From positions 1 to 7,282 of the forward strand of contig AWNV01000068.1 of the NCBI GenBank assembly GCA_000493965.1: a DNA stretch of 7,282 nt. The letters are read 5' to 3'. Numbering within the stretch: the stretch's first letter is position 1; every line of letters begins with the position of its first letter. A program made the position numbers and the translations under genes. Of this stretch, positions 1 through 5,839 are shown one piece after another. A model generated the notes under the pieces. The model worked only from the letters and a program-made list of their open reading frames with translations. It was not told the origin of the DNA and did not search any database. This stretch comes from Candidatus Aminicenans sakinawicola JGI OTU-1 (GTDB lineage: Bacteria > Acidobacteriota > Aminicenantia > Aminicenantales > Aminicenantaceae).

Positions 1-202
1 ATTGGTGACGTTGCTTAAGATAAACATGCGGAGTTCCAGCAGAGCCGAGAAGATCGGGAAGAAATGGCGTTAAAAATCTTAGTGGAGCGTAGACATGCCC
101 TCAAATTTATTTTATCTAAATCTATTATCAGCCAGTTGGGGTTATTCTTAAATTGACAGCTATGTTGAATTATAAAATAAATATGAAATAATTTTTTTAA
201 AT
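1..202. other. Upstream intergenic stretch, no convincing gene
   Basis: I see no recognisable gene here. Positions 1-15 read as five sense codons ending in TAA (16-18) on the + strand, which could be the end of a gene lying mostly outside the window. The same frame stays open from 19 to a TGA at 154-156 and includes an ATG at 64 (30 codons), but its ribosome binding site is poor and I recognise no family. The first ~100 bases look richer in G and C than what follows. From about 160 the DNA is very AT-rich and could act as an UP-like element for the dnaK promoter. A TTGACA at 153-158 has no good -10 partner. Confidence 0.4.
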
Positions 203-229
203 ATACTTGACAAAAAGATACTCAAGTAT
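203..229. promoter_or_regulatory. HAIR-type HspR operator overlapping the dnaK promoter
   Basis: The sequence shows CTTGACA (206-212), a 7-nt spacer and ACTCAAG (220-226). This matches the known HAIR consensus CTTGAGT-N7-ACTCAAG in 12 of 14 positions. The symmetry extends outward to perfect 8-bp arms, ATACTTGA (203-210) and TCAAGTAT (222-229). The left arm contains most of the -35 hexamer and the right arm ends just before the -10, so a bound HspR dimer would block RNA polymerase. An HspR gene is encoded three genes downstream, which supports autoregulation. Operator function is inferred. Confidence 0.85.
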
Positions 230-235
230 TATATT
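207..235 (+). promoter_or_regulatory. Sigma-70 type promoter of the dnaK operon
   Basis: A perfect -35 TTGACA (207-212) is followed by a 17-bp spacer and a -10 TATATT (230-235, five of six matches to TATAAT). Transcription would begin near 241-243, giving a leader of about 40 nt before dnaK. The consensus-like elements indicate a strong vegetative promoter restrained by repression at the overlapping HAIR repeat, rather than one needing an RpoH-type sigma factor. No CIRCE element is present near it. Confidence 0.75.
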
Positions 236-280
236 AGATACATGTTGAATTAATATTGAAATTAAATTCGGAGGATATAA

Positions 281-2224
281 ATGTCAAAAACAATAGGAAT
301 TGACCTTGGTACAACAAACTCAGTTGTTGCCGTAACAGAAGGTGATAAGCCTGTAATTATCACAAATGAAGAGGGCGGACGTACAACTCCTTCTGTTGTT
401 GCTTTTAATGAAAAAGGAGAGAGATTGGTTGGCCAGGTTGCAAAAAGACAAAGGGTTTCAAATCCTGAAAACACGATATATTCTATAAAAAGATTCATGG
501 GACGACGCTTCAGTGAAGTCCCTGAAGAAATAAAGCAGGTTCCCTTTAAAGTGACTAAAGATCCAAATGGAGACGTGAGGATAGAAGCATTAAATAAAAA
601 ATATGCGCCACCTCAGATTTCAGCAATGATTCTGAGAAAGTTGAAAAAGGCAGCAGAGGATTATCTGGGAGAAAAAGTTCAAAAAGCCGTAATTACAGTA
701 CCTGCTTATTTTAATGACAGTCAAAGAAAAGCAACCAAGGATGCCGGAAAAATTGCAGGTCTTGAAGTTGAAAGAATAGTCAACGAACCTACTGCTGCTG
801 CACTAGCTTACGGGATGGACAAGAAGAAGGACCAAACGATTGCTGTATATGATTTTGGAGGTGGCACTTTTGATATTTCAATTTTGGAAGTAGGTGAGGG
901 GATTGTTGAGGTAAAATCTACAAATGGAGATACCCATCTTGGGGGGGATGATATTGATCAGAAGATACAGGACTGGCTGGTTTCTGAATTCAAAAAAGAT
1001 AATGGTATAGATCTTTCGAAAGATAAAATGGCACTTCAACGATTAAAGGAAGCTGCTGAGAAAGCAAAAATGGAACTTTCCACAACTAAGGAAACCGAAG
1101 TAAATCTTCCGTTTATTACTGCTAATTCAACTGGACCAAGACATCTTCTTCTAAAACTGAGTAGAGCAAAATTAGAGGAGCTTATGGATGAAATAATTCA
1201 AAAGACAATAGATCCTTGTAAGAAAGCAATGGCTGATGCTGGAGTAAAGGCCGAAGATATAAATGAAGTAGTTTTGGTAGGAGGATCGACACGAATTCCA
1301 AAAGTACAAGATCTTGTTAAAGATATCTTTGGGAAGGAGCCCCATAAGGGAGTTAACCCTGATGAAGTCGTAGCAGCAGGAGCAGCTATTCAGGCAGCAG
1401 TTTTATCTGGAGATGTTAAAGATGTGCTTTTACTGGACGTAACTCCTCTTACTCTTGGTATAGAGACACTTGGTGGTGTGTTTACAAAAATGATTGTAAG
1501 GAATACAACAATTCCCACAAAAAAAACTGAAACATTTTCTACTGCTTCTGATAATCAGCCAAGCGTTGAAATTCATGTACTTCAGGGTGAAAGGGAAATG
1601 GCTACTGCCAATAGGACATTAGGCCGTTTTCATCTGGATGGTATTCCGCCTGCTCCGCGAGGAGTGCCCAAGATAGAAGTTGCTTTTGATATTAATGCCG
1701 ATGGAATACTTCATGTTTCTGCCAAGGATATAGGAACAGGAAAACAGCAATCTATTACTATAACAGGCCACAGCGGGCTTGAAGAAGAAGAAATAGAAAA
1801 AATGGTAAAGGATGCTGAAGTTCATGCTGAAGAAGACAAGAAGAAAAGAGAAGTCATTGATACCAAGAACCAGGCCGATCAAATGATTTACAGTTTAGAG
1901 AAATTATTAAAAGAAAATAAAGATAAAATTGGCGAAGACGAAACAAAAAAAATACAGATTGAAATAGAAAATACAAAAAAGGCAATCGAGAGTGAAGACC
2001 TGGAGCAAATAAAGAAAGCAATAGAATCACTCTCTCAGGCATCCCATAAACTGACAGAAATGATGTATCAGCAAGCAGCTCAGCAACAACAGGCACAGCA
2101 GACCAATGCTCAACAGGAAGCACAAAGTAATTCTGAAAGCCAAACAACAGACAAGGAAACTTCTGAAAGCGGCTCTGATGGCGAGGTTATTGACGCAGAA
2201 GTGATAGATGAAGAAAAGAAATAA
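281..2224 (+). CDS. dnaK: Chaperone protein DnaK (Hsp70)
   Basis: This is the cytoplasmic ATP-dependent Hsp70 chaperone. It binds exposed hydrophobic peptides and releases them through ATP cycles driven by DnaJ and GrpE. The 647 residues are full length. The nucleotide-binding domain (about 1-380) shows IGIDLGTTNS near the N-terminus, NEPTAAALAYG from 168, DFGGGTFD at 191-198 and VVLVGGSTRIP near 330. The hydrophobic interdomain linker DVLLLDVTP lies at 381-389, followed by the beta substrate-binding domain (to about 505), a helical lid and a Gln-rich, then acidic tail ending EVIDAEVIDEEKK. A segment near 80-110 (VPFKV ... APPQISA) corresponds to the insert typical of Gram-negative DnaK. The ATG has a strong GGAGG (270-274) six bases upstream. 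It is the first gene of the run and sits behind a HAIR-controlled promoter. In the actinobacterial HspR system DnaK itself acts as co-repressor; that may apply here but is not shown. Confidence 0.98.
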   Translation: MSKTIGIDLGTTNSVVAVTEGDKPVIITNEEGGRTTPSVVAFNEKGERLVGQVAKRQRVSNPENTIYSIKRFMGRRFSEVPEEIKQVPFKVTKDPNGDVRIEALNKKYAPPQISAMILRKLKKAAEDYLGEKVQKAVITVPAYFNDSQRKATKDAGKIAGLEVERIVNEPTAAALAYGMDKKKDQTIAVYDFGGGTFDISILEVGEGIVEVKSTNGDTHLGGDDIDQKIQDWLVSEFKKDNGIDLSKDKMALQRLKEAAEKAKMELSTTKETEVNLPFITANSTGPRHLLLKLSRAKLEELMDEIIQKTIDPCKKAMADAGVKAEDINEVVLVGGSTRIPKVQDLVKDIFGKEPHKGVNPDEVVAAGAAIQAAVLSGDVKDVLLLDVTPLTLGIETLGGVFTKMIVRNTTIPTKKTETFSTASDNQPSVEIHVLQGEREMATANRTLGRFHLDGIPPAPRGVPKIEVAFDINADGILHVSAKDIGTGKQQSITITGHSGLEEEEIEKMVKDAEVHAEEDKKKREVIDTKNQADQMIYSLEKLLKENKDKIGEDETKKIQIEIENTKKAIESEDLEQIKKAIESLSQASHKLTEMMYQQAAQQQQAQQTNAQQEAQSNSESQTTDKETSESGSDGEVIDAEVIDEEKK

Positions 2225-2315
2225 ATTGGATAGAAGCCTATATTTTTAACCTGTAAATACCTTTTCAAGCAGACAATTAGCACTGCATGAACATTTAAGA
2301 CTAAAAGGGCCAGGG

Positions 2316-3422
2316 ATGAAGAAGGATTATTATCAAGTTCTAGATGTTTCCAAGAAAGCTTCTCTGCCAGATATAAAAAAAGCATTCAGAAAACTTGCAA
2401 GAAAATACCATCCTGATCTCAACCCAGGGGATAGAGTTGCAGAAAGTCGGTTTAAAGAGATTCAAGAAGCTTATTCTGTTCTAAGCGACTCAAAAAAGAG
2501 GAGTCAGTATGATCAATTTGGGTTTGTTGGCAATATCCCTCCTGGAGGAGGATACAAACATTCTTATTCAACAGGCTTCGAAGGTTTTGATTTCTCAGGG
2601 TCTGGGACATCTTCATTCCGAGATTTCTTTGGAGATATTTTTGGGTCAAGAGTACAGTCAACTCAGCAAAGAACAACGAGAGGAGAAGACCTTCACTATT
2701 CCATGAAAGTTACATTTATTGATGCTTTCAAGGGAGTAGATACACGAATAAGACTTACCAGGATGATTGCTTGTTCGAACTGTAATGGAGCTGGCTATGT
2801 GCAAAGCAAGGGTCAGCAAGTGTGCTCAGTATGTAAAGGAAGAGGGCAAATCTACAGACAGATAGGTTCTATGAAATTTTCAAGTCCTTGTCATTCATGT
2901 GGGGGAAGCGGAGTATCTCCAGGGGAAGAGTGTGCAGTATGTCATGGGTCTGGATATATTCAAAAAAATGAGCTGATAAGGGTTAGGATTCCCGGTGGAG
3001 TGAATACAGCCTCAAAAGTCCGTATTGCAGGAAAGGGGAATGCTGGAAGAATGGGAGGCCCTTCCGGAGATCTGTTTATTACACTTGAAGTTGAACCGCA
3101 TGCATTTTTTAAGCGTGAGGGAAAAAATATTTATGTGAAGGTTCCTATTACAGTGACTGAAGCAACACTTGGTGCAAAAATCGAAGTTCCGACTCTTCAT
3201 GGGAAAGCTAAAATCAAGATTCCTCCCGGGACAAAATCCAGTCAAAAATTCAGATTGAGAGGAATGGGAGCCCCTGTGCCTGGAAAGAAGCTCCAAGGCG
3301 ATGAATTTGTTGAGGTATTCATTGTCCCACCTCCATCTAGAGATCAGAGGATTAGAGAATTAATGAGAGAGATTGAAAAGATCACTGGTCAGAAACCGAG
3401 GGAGAAATTGGGGATTACTTGA
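2316..3422 (+). CDS. dnaJ: Chaperone protein DnaJ (Hsp40, type I)
   Basis: This is the J-domain co-chaperone that delivers substrates to DnaK and stimulates its ATPase. The 368 residues have the full type I layout: a J domain (1-68) with the essential HPD at 32-34, a Gly/Phe-rich region (about 70-110), a zinc-binding region with four CxxCxGxG repeats (cysteines 153/156, 170/173, 192/195, 206/209) and the C-terminal beta-barrel substrate domains and dimerisation segment (about 215-368). All eight zinc ligands are present. It starts 91 bp after dnaK with AAAGGG (2304-2309) six bases before the ATG, and I see no separate terminator or good promoter in the gap, so it is probably co-transcribed with dnaK. 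No grpE lies between the two, unlike many dnaK operons. Its stop codon is one base before the hspR start. Confidence 0.97.
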   Translation: MKKDYYQVLDVSKKASLPDIKKAFRKLARKYHPDLNPGDRVAESRFKEIQEAYSVLSDSKKRSQYDQFGFVGNIPPGGGYKHSYSTGFEGFDFSGSGTSSFRDFFGDIFGSRVQSTQQRTTRGEDLHYSMKVTFIDAFKGVDTRIRLTRMIACSNCNGAGYVQSKGQQVCSVCKGRGQIYRQIGSMKFSSPCHSCGGSGVSPGEECAVCHGSGYIQKNELIRVRIPGGVNTASKVRIAGKGNAGRMGGPSGDLFITLEVEPHAFFKREGKNIYVKVPITVTEATLGAKIEVPTLHGKAKIKIPPGTKSSQKFRLRGMGAPVPGKKLQGDEFVEVFIVPPPSRDQRIRELMREIEKITGQKPREKLGIT

Positions 3423-3423
3423 C

Positions 3424-3822
3424 ATGAAAACGAAAAAAGAATCAAAGAAATATCATCACATAAGTACTGTAGCTAGAATATACAATATCCATCCCCAGAC
3501 CTTAAGATTGTACGAAAGGGAGGGACTGCTCACACCTTCACGAAGTGAAGGCAATACACGTCTTTATTCTGATGAGGATCTAAAACAGCTTGAGCTAATA
3601 CTTGATATCACACGCGATTTGGGAGTTAATCTTGCAGGAGTCGAAGTGATTCTGAACATGAGGAAGAAAATAGAGAGGATTGAGGCAGAAGTAAACGAAT
3701 TTTTGGAGTATATAAAGAAAGAATTTTTTGAAGGAAAAGAAGACGAATTTGAAGTTAGAAAAAATGCTCTGGTACGAATAAGTCCAGCCATGATCATGAA
3801 GGTAGAGAATAAAGAAGAATGA
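3424..3822 (+). CDS. hspR: HspR, MerR-family heat shock repressor
   Basis: This transcriptional repressor of chaperone genes binds HAIR inverted repeats. The 132-residue product has a MerR-type winged helix-turn-helix (about 11-50) with the HspR hallmarks HPQTLRLYEREGLL, then P-S-R, GNTRLYS and a DL..L stretch, followed by GVNLAGVEVIL (67-77), which is characteristic of HspR rather than metal-sensing MerR proteins. A charged helix (about 78-100) is likely a dimerisation coiled coil. There is no C-terminal metal-binding Cys cluster. I chose the ATG at 3424 because it lies one base after the dnaJ stop and places the DNA-binding domain at the usual distance from the N-terminus; an ATG at 3373 would add 17 residues and overlap dnaJ. 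A GGGG near 3410-3413 is only a modest ribosome site, so translation is probably coupled to dnaJ. The HAIR repeat at 203-229 is the likely target, which gives an autoregulatory loop. Confidence 0.93.
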   Translation: MKTKKESKKYHHISTVARIYNIHPQTLRLYEREGLLTPSRSEGNTRLYSDEDLKQLELILDITRDLGVNLAGVEVILNMRKKIERIEAEVNEFLEYIKKEFFEGKEDEFEVRKNALVRISPAMIMKVENKEE

Positions 3823-4667
3823 AAAATTATAATGATACTTATCTTGATTCAAAGAATTTAAAAATATATTTAAATCAGATTTCAAAATTCTCCCTTCTTG
3901 CTCAAGAAGAAGAAAAAAAATTAGGTTTACTCATTCAAAAAAGTGATAAAGAGGCTCTGAAGAAATTAATCGAGTCGAATCTCAGATTTGTGGTTTCATA
4001 CGTGAAAAAATACAGAGGCTTAGGATTGAGTTTACTTGACCTAATCAATGAAGGTAATTTGGGACTCATAGAAGCAGCAAGAAGGTATGACCCAAAAAAA
4101 AATGTCAAATTTATATCCTATGCTGTATGGTGGATCAGGCAAGCTGTAATTCAAGCACTGTCAAAGTATTCACGAATTTATCATGTTCCTCAGAAGCTTG
4201 CCGATCAGATTTCTGAGATGAAAAAAGTAAAAGCCAGACTAAAAAGAAAATTGGGCAGAGAAGCAAAAAGGGAAGAAATAGCCTCAAGCATGAAATTGCC
4301 TACTCAGTATGTTGAAGAATTAGAAATAATGGGAAGAAAAAATATTTCATTAAACGATACAATCTTTGATGATAATATGGAAATTGGAAACAGAATAGCA
4401 GACAGTATTACTCCATCTGTAGAATATCAAATTATTAAAAATTCTATACAGGGGCAGATTAGAAAAATGATTAAAAAATTGGATGGAAAGGAATCTCTTG
4501 TGCTAAAATTAAGATTCGGACTGGATGATAATAGACAGTGCACTCTTCAGGAAATTGGAAACAGACTTAATCTGTCTAGAGAAAGAATAAGACAAATTGA
4601 GAAAAAAGCCATGCAAAAGCTGGCTCAGTCACATAGGATTCAACAGCTTAGAGGATATTTAAACTGA
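3819..4667 (+). CDS. Sigma-70 family RNA polymerase sigma factor (RpoD-like, no region 1.1)
   Basis: This protein directs RNA polymerase to promoters. The 282 residues carry region 1.2 (about 11-45), region 2 (about 50-118) with DLINEGNLGLIEAARRYDP (core binding, 2.1-2.2) and FISYAVWWIRQA (98-109; melting and -10 recognition, 2.3-2.4), region 3 (about 120-195) and region 4 with a clear helix-turn-helix (LQEIGNRLNLSRERIRQIE, 243-261). It lacks the N-terminal region 1.1 of a primary RpoD, and its region 2 is RpoD-like rather than RpoH-like, so I call it a group 2-like alternative sigma factor. In small-genome or divergent lineages such a short form could be the housekeeping sigma. The start overlaps the hspR stop as ATGA (3819-3822) and the stop overlaps the next start, so it is co-translated with both neighbours. 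A heat-shock role is inferred from the operon only. Confidence 0.92.
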   Translation: MKNYNDTYLDSKNLKIYLNQISKFSLLAQEEEKKLGLLIQKSDKEALKKLIESNLRFVVSYVKKYRGLGLSLLDLINEGNLGLIEAARRYDPKKNVKFISYAVWWIRQAVIQALSKYSRIYHVPQKLADQISEMKKVKARLKRKLGREAKREEIASSMKLPTQYVEELEIMGRKNISLNDTIFDDNMEIGNRIADSITPSVEYQIIKNSIQGQIRKMIKKLDGKESLVLKLRFGLDDNRQCTLQEIGNRLNLSRERIRQIEKKAMQKLAQSHRIQQLRGYLN

Positions 4668-5428
4668 TGGAAAAGATTTGTACGGAATGTAATGGAACGG
4701 GATGGATATTATCGAAAGTGAATGGGAAGACAGTTGCCAAGAGATGTAAATGCTACCATGAGCGAAAAAGTCAAATTATTTTTGAACAGGCTAATATACC
4801 CAAAAGATATTCAGACCGCACATTTAGAAATTTTGAGTGTCATAATGATTCCCACCGTTATGCTTTAAAAATTTCAAAGATATTTGTTAAAAATTACCCT
4901 GTCCAGGATATTGGCCTTCTTTTTCAAGGTCCCTGCGGAGTAGGGAAGACGCATCTTGCGGTTGCCATCATTAATGAATTGATCTTAAAAAAAAATGCAG
5001 ACTGTTATTTCTGTGATTTCAGGGAATTGATAAGAAAGATACAGAGTACATTTAACTCGGATTCTTATGTAAGTGAGTCAGACATCCTGAAACCAATTTT
5101 TCAAAAAGATGTTCTTGTAATGGATGAATTAGGAGCCAGAAGAACTTCGGCTTGGGTTGAAGATACTATTTTCTACATTATCAATCACAGATATAACAAT
5201 AAAAAATTAACTGTCTTTACGTCTAATTATATAGACAGTGAAGAAGAAGAGGAAGATACGAGAGATTCCTTCTTTAAAAAGACTGATTTTACCAAACGGA
5301 GGGATGATTCCCTTGTAGATAGGATCGGAGTACGTTTGAGGTCGAGAATTTATGAGATGTGCAAGATTGTAAACATTAGTGGAGATGACTACCGCAATAA
5401 AGTAAAACAGGCCGGATATAGATTTTGA
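4667..5428 (+). CDS. DnaC/DnaI/IstB-like AAA+ ATPase with N-terminal zinc motif
   Basis: This belongs to the helicase-loader-type AAA+ family (DnaC of E. coli, DnaI of Bacillus, IstB of insertion sequences). The 253 residues begin with a likely zinc-binding module, CTECNGTGW (5-13) plus C27 and C29, as found in DnaI-like loaders. The ATPase core shows Walker A GPCGVGKT (88-95), Walker B VLVMDE (149-154), sensor I TSN (185-187) and a C-terminal box with arginines near 219-227, ending ISGDDYR (237-243), typical of the DnaC group. A charged stretch rich in Glu (190-200) followed by Lys/Arg sits between sensor I and the Arg-finger box and looks like an insertion. The ATG overlaps the sigma-factor stop (TGATG), with AGAGGA about 11 bases upstream. 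No transposase is adjacent, so an IstB role is unlikely. It could load the replicative helicase or a partner under stress; the true partner is unknown. Confidence 0.85.
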   Translation: MEKICTECNGTGWILSKVNGKTVAKRCKCYHERKSQIIFEQANIPKRYSDRTFRNFECHNDSHRYALKISKIFVKNYPVQDIGLLFQGPCGVGKTHLAVAIINELILKKNADCYFCDFRELIRKIQSTFNSDSYVSESDILKPIFQKDVLVMDELGARRTSAWVEDTIFYIINHRYNNKKLTVFTSNYIDSEEEEEDTRDSFFKKTDFTKRRDDSLVDRIGVRLRSRIYEMCKIVNISGDDYRNKVKQAGYRF

Positions 5429-5491
5429 TATTCGTAATCCATTGTTTCATAGTAAAAAGCTCCTCTGTTGATGAGACAACTGATATTTTGT

Positions 5492-5520
5492 TTGATATTC
5501 TCAAAAGATTCTGCTAAATT
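5492..5520 (+). promoter_or_regulatory. Promoter of the tRNA-Asn gene
   Basis: TTGATA (5492-5497, five of six matches to TTGACA) is followed by a 17-bp spacer and TAAATT (5515-5520), preceded by TG at 5512-5513 as in an extended -10. Transcription would start near 5526-5528, a few bases before the mature tRNA. This indicates that the tRNA is transcribed separately from the dnaK operon. The rest of the 5429-5533 gap shows only a weak hairpin (GTTG/CAAC, 5467-5480) and no clear terminator. Confidence 0.55.
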
Positions 5521-5533
5521 TATTTGAACTTAC

Positions 5534-5609
5534 TCCTCGGTAGCTCAATAGGTAGAGCGGGTGGCTGTTAACCACTAGGTTGGGGGTTCGAGTCCCTCCC
5601 GGGGAGCCA
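5534..5609 (+). tRNA. tRNA-Asn(GTT)
   Basis: The 76-nt sequence folds into a complete cloverleaf. The acceptor stem pairs 5534-5540 with 5599-5605 and has one T-G wobble. The D arm is GCTC/GAGC with GG in the loop. The anticodon stem GGTGG/CCACT (first pair G-T wobble) encloses the loop CTGTTAA, whose anticodon GTT lies at 5567-5569. The T arm has the canonical TTCGAGT loop. The discriminator is G and CCA is encoded (5607-5609). All invariant positions seem present, so the gene should be functional. Confidence 0.97.
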
Positions 5610-5616
5610 GTTTTTT
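5596..5616 (+). terminator. Possible terminator at the tRNA 3' end
   Basis: Six T residues (5611-5616) start two bases after the CCA and follow a GC-rich segment that can fold as CTCC/GGAG (5596-5606). This could stop transcription, but the hairpin competes with the tRNA fold, so support is weak. Confidence 0.3.
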
Positions 5617-5839
5617 ATGGGAAAGCAATAAAATCGTTTAGTCACCGTTAGTCAAAAGAAAATTGAGGGGAATTGATAGTTTAAATAATAAAATATTTAT
5701 AAGGAGGTTTTTATTATATCAAAAAACAAAAAAAACTCTACGGGTAAATATTGGAGTTTTAGGCATGTGTTTTCTGCTGCTTGTTGCTGGCCAGTTGCCT
5801 GTTAGATAAAAGAAATCAGAGATAAGTAAGTAAAAACAA
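5610..5839 (+). other. Intergenic stretch with direct repeat, strong Shine-Dalgarno and broken short frame
   Basis: No intact gene is seen. TTAGTCA occurs twice (5638-5644 and 5648-5654), exactly 10 bp apart. A TTGATA (5673-5678) and AT-rich DNA with a TATAAG (5698-5703) could form a weak promoter, but the spacing is 19 bp. A perfect Shine-Dalgarno AAGGAGGT follows at 5701-5708, then the short reading frame described in the next entry. From 5810 to 5839 there is only A-rich DNA leading into the DUF1343 gene. Confidence 0.5.
5701..5809 (+). pseudogene. Possible gene remnant: signal-peptide-like short frame behind a perfect ribosome site
   Basis: The perfect AAGGAGGT (5701-5708) is followed at the right distance by ATA (5716-5718) instead of ATG, then codons for S-K-N-K-K. 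An A8 run (5728-5735) separates this frame from a second one that reads T-L-R-V-N-I-G-V-L-G-M-C-F-L-L-L-V-A-G and stops at TAA 5807-5809. Removing one A joins them into a 30-codon frame with a basic start and hydrophobic core, like a signal peptide. As it stands there is no normal start codon, so I read it as the remnant of a lost secreted protein gene. A small membrane peptide starting at the internal ATG (5765) or a leader sequence are less likely alternatives. Confidence 0.3.

Noticed and set aside
153..187. Second promoter from TTGACA at 153-158
   Set aside because: No -10-like hexamer lies at 16-18 bp; the nearest candidates are badly spaced or weak.
2277..2302. TTAGCACTG before dnaJ resembling the left half of a CIRCE element
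   Set aside because: The matching right half (GAGTGCTAA after nine bases) is absent, so it is not an HrcA site.
1619..2385. Minus-strand open frames across the 3' half of dnaK and into dnaJ
   Set aside because: They lie opposite clearly conserved coding sequence and encode Phe/Leu/Ser-rich peptides typical of antisense shadows.
3373..3423. Upstream ATG start for hspR
   Set aside because: It would overlap dnaJ by about 50 bases and add a tail not typical of HspR; the ATG at 3424 directly after the dnaJ stop fits better.
4667..5428. IstB transposition helper of an IS21-type element
   Set aside because: No istA-like transposase or terminal inverted repeats are present, and the gene overlaps the sigma factor as part of an operon.
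5461..5495. Hairpin terminator after the ATPase gene
   Set aside because: The stem is only four base pairs (GTTG/CAAC) and no clean T tract follows.
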